64,000 nucleotides of DNA from Caballeronia cordobensis (lineage in GTDB: Bacteria; Pseudomonadota; Gammaproteobacteria; Burkholderiales; Burkholderiaceae): contig NZ_FCNY02000005.1 in NCBI RefSeq assembly GCF_001544575.2, positions 62,001 to 126,000 on the forward strand, read 5' to 3'. The notes beneath the pieces are model-generated. The model was not told where the DNA came from. It did not search any database and worked only from the letters and a program-made list of their open reading frames with translations. Below are positions 16,723 through 26,373 of the stretch, one piece after another; position 1 is the first letter of the stretch; every line of letters begins with the position of its first letter. Both the position numbers and the translations under genes were made by a program.

Positions 16723-17190
16723 CTAGTCCTGAACCCAGGGCAGGCCGAGGTAGCGCCAACCGTTCTGCGTGCCTCGCCGCTGTTGCTCGTCGAGATCGCC
16801 CTCGAAGCCCTCGCTCACGTTGAAGGCATTCACAAAGCCCGCTTTCGTCGCAGCCTCGGCGGCGGCCGCCGAACGTTTCCCGCTGCGGCACAGAAGGAGC
16901 ACGACGGCATCCTTGCCCGTCTTTGCTTCGAGTTCGCGCGCGAAACGCGGATTGCGCGTCAGGCTGGTGCCCGTCGCCCATGCAACGTGAACACTCTCGG
17001 GCACGAGACCTACGAACTTGCGCTCCTCGGCTGTGCGCACGTCGACCAGCACGGCATCCCCCGTCTGGACCAGATCCCATGCGTCGCGTGGAGACACGCT
17101 GCCCGCAAAAGGCAATTGCCCTGCTGTCGCGGCCTCGCGCGCCGCTTCCAGCACCGGATGTGTTACGCGTTCCTGCACTTCGTCAGTCAT
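16723..17190 (-). CDS. Rhodanese-like sulfurtransferase of the encapsulin operon
   Basis: A 155-residue single-domain rhodanese, first gene of the encapsulin operon. The active-site loop is CRSGKRS with Cys101 as persulfide carrier; DAVLVDVRTAEER at 45-57 is the CH2A region. ATG 17190 is chosen because GGAG stands seven bases upstream; a GTG at 17217 would add nine residues without a binding site. It could hand sulfane sulfur to or from the packaged desulfurase or the sulfur store. No signal peptide is seen, so it acts in the cytoplasm. Rhodanese genes recur in family 2A encapsulin loci. Confidence 0.9.
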   Translation of the reverse strand: MTDEVQERVTHPVLEAAREAATAGQLPFAGSVSPRDAWDLVQTGDAVLVDVRTAEERKFVGLVPESVHVAWATGTSLTRNPRFARELEAKTGKDAVVLLLCRSGKRSAAAAEAATKAGFVNAFNVSEGFEGDLDEQQRRGTQNGWRYLGLPWVQD

Positions 17191-17463
17191 GACGTCTCCG
17201 TTATCTAACTTCGCCACAGATGCCGACGGCGCCGACAGTCGTCTGAGGAAATCAACCGTCTATAGCCACCAGACCGAACTATGCGAGCAATCCCGCCGAA
17301 GCTGAACGAAGCATTCTTCATTTGCAAATGAGGACTCGCCTTTCAGCGTCGATGCGTCGGCTGGACGTGCCGCGCGCGCATTAGCACATACGCAGCAACA
17401 CGCTATCCATTTGCAGAACGCTTATTTAGGCTGCGCAGACCCGCTCCCTATACTCGCTCTTCG
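17191..17463. other. Divergent control region between encapsulin operon and groESL
   Basis: About 270 bp separate the rhodanese start from the CIRCE element. It must hold the promoters of both units. Toward groES there is a TATACT box at 17449-17454 whose -35 is weak. A perfect 12-bp palindrome sits at 17319-17330 and a half-match CATTTGCAGAA near 17408. No ORF of note is present. Confidence 0.5.
17319..17330. promoter_or_regulatory. Perfect palindrome CATTTGCAAATG, candidate operator
   Basis: A 12-bp perfect inverted repeat located about 130 bp upstream of the rhodanese start and 190 bp upstream of groES. It could be bound by the operon's own XRE regulator. A related half-site, CATTTGCAG, occurs about 80 bp further toward groES. 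Binding is inference. Confidence 0.4.
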
Positions 17464-17490
17464 GTAGCACTCCGTTGGGAGGAGTGCCAG
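17464..17490 (+). promoter_or_regulatory. CIRCE element (HrcA operator) upstream of groES
   Basis: GTAGCACTC, nine bases, GAGTGCCAG: this matches the CIRCE consensus TTAGCACTC-N9-GAGTGCTAA in 15 of 18 arm positions with the exact 9-bp spacer. It begins 10 bp downstream of a TATACT -10 box and 56 bp upstream of the groES start, the usual place for HrcA repression of chaperonin operons. Confidence 0.88.
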
Positions 17491-17519
17491 TTCTCGACAC
17501 ATGCTGGAGGAGTAATCGA

Positions 17520-19467
<1,948 letters not shown>

Positions 19468-19495
19468 TCCACACGCTCATCGAGCGTCGAGCCTG

Positions 19496-19530
19496 AAAAC
19501 CCCCACGCTGGCGCGCGACGTGGGGGTTTT
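19496..19530 (+). terminator. Rho-independent terminator after groEL
   Basis: AAAACCCCCACG pairs perfectly with CGTGGGGGTTTT around an 11-base loop, with a following T at 19531. It lies 28 bp after the groEL stop. The symmetric A and T runs mean it can also stop transcription of the convergent ABC ATPase gene. Confidence 0.92.
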
Positions 19531-19625
19531 TGCATGCTGACCACGAGCAGCGCGCGCTGCGCCACGAGCGACGGCAGGGAACGAGTTTCAACGGTGGACA
19601 TCGATCGATAGGAACCAGGTTGATT

Positions 19626-20369
19626 TCAGAGCAGCAGGCGCAGCCGGCGCACGGCTTCGGCCACATCGCGATCGGTGGCGTCGCGCGGACGCGGCAGATC
19701 GATGCGCACGATGTCGCGCACGCGCCCGGGACGCGGCGCCAGTACCACAACACGATCGGCCAATACGACAGCTTCCTCGACGTCGTGGGTGACGAACAGC
19801 ACCGTCGTATTGCGCAGCGCGCGGATGCGCAGCAACTCGCCATGCATCTGCGAGCGCGTCTGCGGATCGAGCTTCGAGAACGGTTCGTCCATCAGCAGGA
19901 TGCGCGGCTCGCCCACCAGGCTGCGCGCCAGCGCGACGCGGCTGCGCATGCCGCCGGACAACTGGTGCGGATGGCTTTCCGCGAACCCGTCCAGCCCCAC
20001 GATCTCCAGTGCGGCCAGCGCGCGCGTCCGCCGTTCTTTGGCGGACAATGCCGGGCGCGCGGCTTCGAGACCGAACTCCGCGTTCGCACGCACCGAACGC
20101 CACGGCAAAAGCCGGTCTTCCTGGAACATGTAGGCGAGCGCGCGACGGTCTTCCTGCCGCGTGGCGCGCGCATCGCCGAGCCAGAGCTCACCGGCGTCCG
20201 GATCGATCAGCCCCGCAACAATGTTGAGCAGCGTGCTCTTGCCGCAACCCGAGGTGCCGAGCAATGCGACCGTCTCGCCATCGGCGACCTCGAACGCGAT
20301 GTCGTCTAGCACCGCCAGATCGCCGAAGCGCTTGCTGACGCCTCTTACCGATATGGCTCCGCTCGTCAT
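19626..20369 (-). CDS. Orphan ABC transporter ATP-binding protein, nitrate/sulfonate/taurine type
   Basis: A 247-residue SsuB/TauB-type ATPase with Walker A GTSGCGKS at 38-45, a FQEDRLLPW Q-loop near 82, an LSGGM signature and a DEP Walker B, all intact. No permease or binding protein adjoins it. Downstream lies only the groEL terminator, and upstream is a GntR regulator overlapping by ATGA. The rest of the transporter may have been deleted, or the ATPase may serve a distant permease such as the one at 9512. Substrate unknown. Confidence 0.85.
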   Translation of the reverse strand: MTSGAISVRGVSKRFGDLAVLDDIAFEVADGETVALLGTSGCGKSTLLNIVAGLIDPDAGELWLGDARATRQEDRRALAYMFQEDRLLPWRSVRANAEFGLEAARPALSAKERRTRALAALEIVGLDGFAESHPHQLSGGMRSRVALARSLVGEPRILLMDEPFSKLDPQTRSQMHGELLRIRALRNTTVLFVTHDVEEAVVLADRVVVLAPRPGRVRDIVRIDLPRPRDATDRDVAEAVRRLRLLL

Positions 20370-21124
20370 CGGCGCGGCTCCAGGGTCGTGAACACAGGCA
20401 ACGACGCGCCCGCGCTCGACAGGCTCGCGTAGACCTTCTCCATCGTCATGTCGCGGAACGTCTCGATATGCCGCCGTGCGATGGTTTCGGCGCGGCGACC
20501 GTCGTTGGCGTCGAATGCGTCGATCATCGCGTTGTGATCGTGCTTGATTTCGGGCTTGGTCTTCTGCACACCGAAGCCCAGCGCGACCAGCCGCGACATC
20601 TCATCCACCAGATTCGCCAGCATGCGATGCAGTCTTTCATTGCCGCTTGCCTTCGCAATGGCCAGATGAAACTCGCGGTTAGCGTCCATGAACACGTCGA
20701 TCTGGTCATTGAGCGCGCGCTCGGGATACGGCACGCGGCACGCCGCCTCCAGCCGCCGCAGCAAGGCGGTATCGACCCGGCCGCAGGCAAGGCGGGCCGC
20801 CAGCGGTTCGAGCTGCACCCGCAATGCGAACACCTCTTCGACGTCGCGCAAGGTGACGGCGGCGATCCGATAGCCCTGCCGGGGCATCGCGCGCACATAG
20901 CCCTCATGAGCGAGACGCACGAGCGCAATGCGGCAACTGCTCTTGCCGAATCCGTACTGCTCCATCAGCTGATGCTCGGTGAGCACCGATCCCGGCATGA
21001 AGCGGCAGGTCAGCACATCGTGCCGGATGCGCTCGTAGGCGTCTTCGCCGCGCGGCGTCGGATTCGGTGAATGCGCTTCGTTTGAATCGTGCGGCGCAAG
21101 TAAAAGGTCTTGTGAGCTGCTCAC
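20366..21124 (-). CDS. GntR-family regulator with FCD domain
   Basis: A 252-residue FadR-subfamily regulator. Residues 28-95 form the winged helix (ERIRHDVLTCRFMPGS, LTEHQLMEQYGFGKSSCRIALVRLAHEG). Residues 105-235 form the all-helical FCD ligand and metal domain with Asp/His positions such as the AFDANDGRRAETIARRHIE helix. The start is GTG at 21124. An 8-bp inverted repeat 6-26 bases upstream overlaps its ribosome binding site, suggesting autoregulation. Such regulators usually sense small carboxylates. The gene overlaps the ATPase by four bases. Confidence 0.88.
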   Translation of the reverse strand: MSSSQDLLLAPHDSNEAHSPNPTPRGEDAYERIRHDVLTCRFMPGSVLTEHQLMEQYGFGKSSCRIALVRLAHEGYVRAMPRQGYRIAAVTLRDVEEVFALRVQLEPLAARLACGRVDTALLRRLEAACRVPYPERALNDQIDVFMDANREFHLAIAKASGNERLHRMLANLVDEMSRLVALGFGVQKTKPEIKHDHNAMIDAFDANDGRRAETIARRHIETFRDMTMEKVYASLSSAGASLPVFTTLEPRR

Positions 21125-21129
21125 GACAC

Positions 21130-21150
21130 TCTCTTGAATGACTCAAGAGA
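21130..21150. promoter_or_regulatory. Inverted repeat TCTCTTGA-N5-TCAAGAGA, candidate GntR operator
   Basis: Perfect 8-bp arms separated by 5 bp, directly before the GTG start of the GntR gene. The arm nearest the start includes the GAGAG that would pair with the ribosome. Its size and position fit an FCD-type regulator operator; binding is inferred. Confidence 0.5.
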
Positions 21151-21248
21151 ACATCCTAAAACGGTCTCGTTTGCCTGATAACGAAGAAAATCGCAGATTG
21201 ATGTGAGTAGATACGATAGCGTGAGCCGCTCAGGCAAAACGTCGAGCG

Positions 21249-21512
21249 ATGTGCACGCGTGAAGGTTTTGCGCAGGAACGAGTCGAGCGAGTGGCGGACC
21301 GGCTCTGCCGAATGCCGACGCACACGAAGATCTGGGCGGGTTTCTGGCTCGCGCAGAACGCGGATGATGCTCGGATGTTGAAAGTTTTCAGCGACGCATT
21401 TTCCCGTATTGAAACCCCTGCGCAGCGAAAGCTGCTAGGCGGATCCAACGGTCGGACTCGAGCTAACCGCGGTCGAGTTCTCGAAGAGTCGATGACGACG
21501 GCCCACATTTGA
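21249..21512 (+). CDS. Small hypothetical protein (87 residues)
   Basis: I do not recognise this product. The first 65 residues look protein-like: acidic/basic helical stretches with AQERVERVADRLCRMP, a KIWAGFWLAQNADDARMLKVFSDAF segment and no long low-complexity runs. The last 20 residues are Arg/Gly rich. There is no clear ribosome binding site. It lies alone in the interval between the GntR gene and an SDR gene. It may be real or a chance ORF. Confidence 0.35.
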   Translation: MCTREGFAQERVERVADRLCRMPTHTKIWAGFWLAQNADDARMLKVFSDAFSRIETPAQRKLLGGSNGRTRANRGRVLEESMTTAHI

Positions 21513-21815
21513 AGACGAACATGAAATACTGCCTGATTCGGGCGGCCGTTCTTAATTTGCATGGACGATCTGGTTGATGCGTCGTACTCCGTTAGCGTCG
21601 CTATCGACCCATTTCGGCCAGTCCGCGACTGCGAGATAAACGGCCGTCCTCAAAATCTCAACGGCCGTTGGTTACTTCAATAAAGATGCAAATGGCGATG
21701 TGTCAGTCAACGATGGTGCGTTGCGCCAAAGTGATCCGACATCTGCGTGCGTGATTACCCGATACGTAACAAGCACGGCAAGTTCACTGCGCGACGAGAG
21801 TCAGTTGACTCTCAC
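21513..21815. other. Intergenic stretch, no feature recognised
   Basis: About 300 bp of lower GC than its surroundings. I see no convincing ORF, hairpin or repeat. The GC drop may mark an insertion boundary before the SDR gene. Confidence 0.4.
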
Positions 21816-22553
21816 CTAAGCATTCGTTCCGCCATCGACCGTTAGATTCGCTCCCGTGATATACGCCGCCTCGTCACTAGCAACAAAAGCAACGATCGCT
21901 GCAATTTCGTCGACGTGCCCGTACCGCTTAAGGGCAGTCATCTCTAACTGCGGGGTCGCCCAATCACCCCCTGCTGGGTTGAGATCCGTGTCAATCGGAC
22001 CGGGTTGAATATTGTTGACGGTGATAGCGCGTTCGCCCACCTCGCGGGACAGGCCTTGCGTGAACATGCGTATGGCAGCCTTCGTCGCAGAATACGAGAC
22101 AAGGCCCGGCGTCATCATTCGCTCTCCCACGCACGAGCCGATATTTATGATGCGCCCCCCTGTCCTCAGGTGCTTAAGAGCTGCTTGTGTTGCTAGGAAC
22201 ACGCCTCGGATATTCAGGTTGATCACGTGGTCCAATTCCTCCAGCGTCGTCTCTTCAAACCGTTTCGGAATGGCTGTCCCTGCATTGTTGACGAGGATGT
22301 CAAGGCCGCCATACGCGGTAATCGTCTGCTGTACCGCACTATTGATTGCCTCTGCACGTGCGGCATCGGCTTGGATTGCAATCGCTTCTCCTCCGGCGGC
22401 TTCAATTGCTTTCACCACGGTTGCCGCGGCTTCACTGCCTTTAGAGAAAGTGATCACCACGCGTGCGCCATCCGCGGCCAATCTTCTGGCAATGGCAGCA
22501 CCGATGCCCCGGGACCCGCCTGTCACGATCGCAACCTTATTACCTAGCTTAGC
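21816..22553 (-). CDS. SDR-family oxidoreductase
   Basis: A 245-residue classical short-chain dehydrogenase. The NAD(P) motif TGGSRGIG is at residues 12-19, NNAG near 88-91, the catalytic Ser in INIGSCVG, and Tyr-x-x-x-Lys as YSATK near residue 153. The C-terminus ITGANLTVDGGTNA is typical of 3-oxoacyl-ACP-reductase-like members. The start at 22553 is set by GGAG seven bases upstream; an upstream ATG at 22622 adds 23 unlikely residues. Substrate cannot be inferred from sequence. It has no close operon partner and is slightly lower in GC than neighbours. Confidence 0.9.
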   Translation of the reverse strand, partial: AKLGNKVAIVTGGSRGIGAAIARRLAADGARVVITFSKGSEAAATVVKAIEAAGGEAIAIQADAARAEAINSAVQQTITAYGGLDILVNNAGTAIPKRFEETTLEELDHVINLNIRGVFLATQAALKHLRTGGRIINIGSCVGERMMTPGLVSYSATKAAIRMFTQGLSREVGERAITVNNIQPGPIDTDLNPAGGDWATPQLEMTALKRYGHVDEIAAIVAFVASDEAAYITGANLTVDGGTNA

Positions 22554-22837
22554 CATAAGAACTCCATTTCCTCGTTTAGTGGAAAGATCCACCTCGCCGC
22601 CGCAGACGAAGCAACGCAACAAGCGGCGACGAAGTGGTGAAACACGTTGCTTTCAAGGGACTGTCAATAAGGCAGGACCTCCGGAATTTCCGGGACAATG
22701 CCCAGCATGGTGAAGGAATCGCTTGCATCTCCGCACGTCCATACGACGAGGCGATTCGCGCGGCAACTGGCAGTAGTCTCCGAAAGCGGATGCGAAGACG
22801 GATGCTGATTTAGTGCTGGCGCATTTACCGCTCGCCA

Positions 22838-23518
22838 CTAGTGCTCGAAATCGTTGGCTTTCGTCACGACCGTCAAGGCTCGAAGACCTCCACGCGGGCG
22901 ATCTCGATCGCGAACTTCGCGTCTCACTCGAAGCGCGTCAAGCCCCTTCAGCAAGGACTCGCTATCCAATCCGTTTCGGTAGTCGAAGTCGACATGGGCA
23001 AACACGACCACGCCGTCCTCGTCAAGAATGTAGGTCGCTGGGACCGGGACGAGAAACACGCCCGACTTGCGTATCCTAGGCGGTACATAGCCCAGATCGA
23101 TATAGCGACTACGCAGTTCCTCCGGAAGATCAAAGGTTAAGCCGAACGCTCGCGCAAGGCATAGGTCGGTGTCGACGAGTTTGGGAATCGGTAACCGGTC
23201 AGCGCGATCGTCCGATCCGCCGGGCGGAGCAACGGCGAGCGCCGTTGCTCCCGCGGCAGCGATACGCTCATGCACGGCCGAGAATCGCACGAGGTTTTCT
23301 TCACCGAATGCACACCACGAACCACGCTGGAAATAGAGCACGACCGGACCCGCGCGCAGCAGTTGATCCAGCGCGACGCGGCGGCCGAGCGTGTCATGCA
23401 AGGCAAACGTCGGCGCCCGGGATCCCGCATGCAGCGCGTTCGTTGCTGCAGCCGCCTTCGAGACCATCGTGATTTCCGCCGCGGCATCCGTGTCCACTAC
23501 CACTTGTGCTTGACTCAT
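22838..23518 (-). CDS. Peroxiredoxin-like (AhpC/TSA-superfamily) protein
   Basis: A 226-residue thioredoxin-fold protein. The VVLYFQRGSWCAFGEENL segment places a single Cys69 where related proteins have a WCPYC pair, so the second cysteine is missing. ATYILDEDGVVVFAHVDFDYRNG is a typical late peroxiredoxin strand pair. It may reduce peroxides using an external thiol. ATG 23518 has a GGAG upstream; an ATG at 23533 has none. Downstream neighbour genes are unrelated. Regulation is not visible. The next gene on its strand is the old-yellow-enzyme reductase, whose 3-prime end lies 101 bp upstream. Confidence 0.8.
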   Translation of the reverse strand: MSQAQVVVDTDAAAEITMVSKAAAATNALHAGSRAPTFALHDTLGRRVALDQLLRAGPVVLYFQRGSWCAFGEENLVRFSAVHERIAAAGATALAVAPPGGSDDRADRLPIPKLVDTDLCLARAFGLTFDLPEELRSRYIDLGYVPPRIRKSGVFLVPVPATYILDEDGVVVFAHVDFDYRNGLDSESLLKGLDALRVRREVRDRDRPRGGLRALTVVTKANDFEH

Positions 23519-23618
23519 GATCGATGTCTCCATCGAAGCCGGCCGGGCATCGCAATGGCCTGCGCACGGCCGGCTTTCTTGCTGTCACGCTGCATCCCGC
23601 GAACGCCCGAACTAGCCG

Positions 23619-24761
23619 TTACACCGCCTCGGCACTTTCTTCGTCCTGGACAGTGCGGCTTGCTGCCTGCTGCACCTCATACATTGGAAAGTCCGAGTAG
23701 TTCTCTTCGTTACCTCCCCAGAACGCCGCGCGGACATAAGGCGTGAGCGGCAGATCACGCGCCAGGCGAGCGGGAAGATCCGGGTTCGACGAGAAGTGAC
23801 GTCCGAATGCAACCAAGTCGGCCACGCCCGACTCGACGACCGCGATCGCACTTTCGCGATCGAACCCGCCCGCCGCGATGATCGGACCCGAGAAGTGTGG
23901 ACGCAGATACGCCGCCGCCACGACAGGATGGCCATGATGCAATGTATCGTCCCCCTTGATACGCGGCTCGATGACGTGAAGATAGGCAATCCCGTACGAG
24001 TCGAGCACCTTGGCGACATGGCTGAACGTCGCCTCAGGGTCGCTGTCGGATACGCCGCCCCATTCGCCCGACGGCGAGATCCGCACCCCGACGCGATCCG
24101 CGCCGAACACGGAAATCAGCGCTTCGAGTGCCTCGCGCATGAAACGCACACGGTTCTCGACCGGGCCACCGTATTCATCGGTACGCCGGTTCGTGCCGTC
24201 CTGGATAAACTGGTCGACGAGATAGCCGTTGGCCCCGTGCAATTCGACACCGTCGAAGCCGGCCTTCTTCGCGCGTTCCGCAGCCTGACGGAAATCTTCG
24301 ACAATCCCCGCAATCTCGTGGGTTTCCAGCGCACGGTGCGGCGACACCGGAACGAACCCGTCCGTGGTGAGCGCAACGCCTTCGAATGGCACCACCGAGG
24401 GCGCGACGGGCGAGCCGCCGTCGTTGACTTCGACGTGGCTCTGACGTCCACCGTGGATCAGTTGCAGGAACGCGCGACCACCCTTCGCGTGCACCGCGTC
24501 GGCGATCGCCTTCCAGCCCGCGTCCTGACCGTCGTGGAAGATGCTCGCCGCGCCTAGATACGAGCGCGCCTGCCGTGAAATGCTCGCCGCTTCGATGATG
24601 ACGAGGCCCCCTTCCGAAGCACGCTGAGCATAGAAGCTCGCCATCATCGGGCTGGGAATATCATCGGGCTGAATGGTGCGCAGACGGGTCATAGGCGCAA
24701 GGACGACACGATGAGCGAGGTCATAGGTGCCGACTTTGCTGGAACTAAACAGCCTGGTCAT
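23619..24761 (-). CDS. Alkene reductase, old yellow enzyme family
   Basis: A 380-residue FMN enzyme of the NemA/OYE type, reducing activated C=C bonds or nitro groups with NAD(P)H. Seen: VLAPMTRLR with the FMN-contacting Thr25, the substrate-binding pair His175 and Asn178 in HGANGYLVDQF, then RRTDEYGG, and a C-terminal VADLVAFGRHFSSNPDLPARL phosphate-binding block. AAAGGAAAC precedes the ATG at 24761; the frame is open to 25196 but that part overlaps the divergent promoter. It is divergent from a LysR gene, its likely regulator, 318 bp away. Confidence 0.93.
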   Translation of the reverse strand: MTRLFSSSKVGTYDLAHRVVLAPMTRLRTIQPDDIPSPMMASFYAQRASEGGLVIIEAASISRQARSYLGAASIFHDGQDAGWKAIADAVHAKGGRAFLQLIHGGRQSHVEVNDGGSPVAPSVVPFEGVALTTDGFVPVSPHRALETHEIAGIVEDFRQAAERAKKAGFDGVELHGANGYLVDQFIQDGTNRRTDEYGGPVENRVRFMREALEALISVFGADRVGVRISPSGEWGGVSDSDPEATFSHVAKVLDSYGIAYLHVIEPRIKGDDTLHHGHPVVAAAYLRPHFSGPIIAAGGFDRESAIAVVESGVADLVAFGRHFSSNPDLPARLARDLPLTPYVRAAFWGGNEENYSDFPMYEVQQAASRTVQDEESAEAV

Positions 24762-25079
24762 GATGTTTCCTTTGAGAGTATGGTTGCGCACCCCAGGGAC
24801 GGGTGCGTCACGCGATGCGTTGAGATCAAATGTAGAGAACCGGCGGGGCCGGATATAGCCCTCTATCAGGATGAGGTCTATTCCAGATCGGGATAAATCG
24901 GCGACGCGAATGGCTGTGCGTTGCGGGCTGCCACCGCCACGCGGGCATGAGGCCTCCACATCGAATGCGTCTTGCCAGGTGAGGTACGCTATCGGCACGG
25001 CAGACGCCGCACCTTGCTGGTGCTTCGAACCCTGCGCACGCGGCGCCTCATCCATTCTGCGCAGCTCAGGAGAATTCCG

Positions 25080-25994
25080 ATGGACCGCCTTGCCGCATTC
25101 GAGATTTATATCCGCGTCGTCGATACAGGCTCGTTCTCCGCAGCCGCGCGCCATTTCGACATCGGGCAGCCGGCCGTGTCGAAGGCCGTGGCGCAACTGG
25201 AGGAATGGCTCGGCGTCAAATTGCTACTGCGCTCGACCCGCGCGTTGACGCCAACCGAGGCGGGGCAAAATTTCTACATACGTGCGAGGCGTGCCGTCGA
25301 GGAATCGGGCGCGGCCGTGCTTGCCGCACGGGGCACGGCTGCGGGATTGACAGGAAAGCTTCGCGTGTCCGCCGCAGTCTGCTTTGCAAGGCTGCATATC
25401 GTTCCAAAGTTGCCAGGCTTTCTGAGCAAGCATCCCGACCTGGAAGTCGAACTGCTCCTTGACGACCGCAATATCGATCTTGTCGAAGAAGGCGTCGATC
25501 TGGCATTGCGAATGGGTGACCTGCGCGATTCAAACATGACCGCCCGACGCATCGGCGAGGCTCGCCGGCGCGTACTCGCGACACCCGCGTACTTTGATCG
25601 CTGCGGCATTCCGACGAAGCCTGCAGATCTGCTCGAGCATCACGCGGTGGTCTACACGCGCGACATTAACAGCGGCGAGGACTGGACATTCCGCAGGGAC
25701 TCCGTCGAGCAGTCCATCAGACTACAGAGTCGCGTGAAGATATCCGCGACCGAGGGATTGCGCGCCGCCGTCTTCTCGGACATCGGCCTTGCCGTCGCGT
25801 CCGAATGGGCGTTTTCTCCCGAACTAAAATCGGGAGCGGTCGTCGCTGTCATGGATGACTGGAAGCTGCCGGGTATAGCTCTCTCCGCGCTGTATCCGAC
25901 GGGGCGTATGGCGAGCGGTAAAGCGCGTCAGTTCGCTGCTTTCGTTGAAGAATGTCTGTCGGCCGAATTTGCGCCGACGCTCCTTTCTGCGTGA
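25080..25994 (+). CDS. LysR-family regulator (CrgA-like) divergent from the alkene reductase
   Basis: A 304-residue LysR protein: winged HTH at residues 5-60 (MDRLAAFEIYIRVVDTGSFSAAARHF, QPAVSKAVAQLEEWLG), then a PBP2-type effector domain from about 90 with LSKHPDLEVELLLDDRNIDLVEEGVDLALR, characteristic of the CrgA group. The ATG at 25080 is chosen from AGGAG eight bases upstream; the frame is open from 24972. The arrangement suggests control of the old-yellow-enzyme gene and itself. CrgA-type regulators often respond to quinones or electrophiles, which would suit that target. Confidence 0.92.
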   Translation: MDRLAAFEIYIRVVDTGSFSAAARHFDIGQPAVSKAVAQLEEWLGVKLLLRSTRALTPTEAGQNFYIRARRAVEESGAAVLAARGTAAGLTGKLRVSAAVCFARLHIVPKLPGFLSKHPDLEVELLLDDRNIDLVEEGVDLALRMGDLRDSNMTARRIGEARRRVLATPAYFDRCGIPTKPADLLEHHAVVYTRDINSGEDWTFRRDSVEQSIRLQSRVKISATEGLRAAVFSDIGLAVASEWAFSPELKSGAVVAVMDDWKLPGIALSALYPTGRMASGKARQFAAFVEECLSAEFAPTLLSA

Positions 25995-26373
25995 AAGATC
26001 CAGGGTAGTCGACAGGCGGCGATAACAACAGCCGCGCACCTTCTTGCGTAGCGAACCACTTGAGATTCGAACTCGAATGGCTGGTTAAGGCGAGTAGGCG
26101 GCCGACTTGCGCCTGCACTACGAGCGTCGCCTCCTGGCCGAGCCCGGCCTGACGGTGAATTCTGACGCCTCGGCCTTTGCCGACGTTCGGCGTTCAGCCG
26201 TAGTAGAAATGCAGCGCGCCGCACTGCTGACATTCGCGATCTCGGACAAGCCCACTTTTGCCAGCCATTGAGACGGCTGTCGATACTTCTGTGAACGCGC
26301 CAATCCGATGGGCATGATCAACATGGACGTAGCAATATTGTCCTCAAATCCCTCCGCGAGATCATTCCGTGCC
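25995..26373. other. Intergenic region with a possible gene remnant
   Basis: No intact gene. The only structured piece is the short remnant at 26098-26271; the remainder shows no repeat or hairpin that I can support. Confidence 0.4.
26098..26271 (+). pseudogene. Possible remnant of a CPA1-type Na+/H+ antiporter C-terminus
   Basis: A 57-codon stretch reads AADLRLHYERRLLAEPG and then RRSAVVEMQRAALLTFAISDKP to a stop. The helical, Arg-rich pattern resembles the cytoplasmic tail of CPA1 antiporters, but the match is from memory, lacks the family's final acidic helix, and there is no membrane part in front. Treat as a weak guess; it could be a chance ORF. Confidence 0.25.

Noticed and set aside
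22670..22700. Near-palindrome CCGGAATTTCCGG as an operator
   Set aside because: Short, imperfect at the centre, and not placed at a supported promoter.
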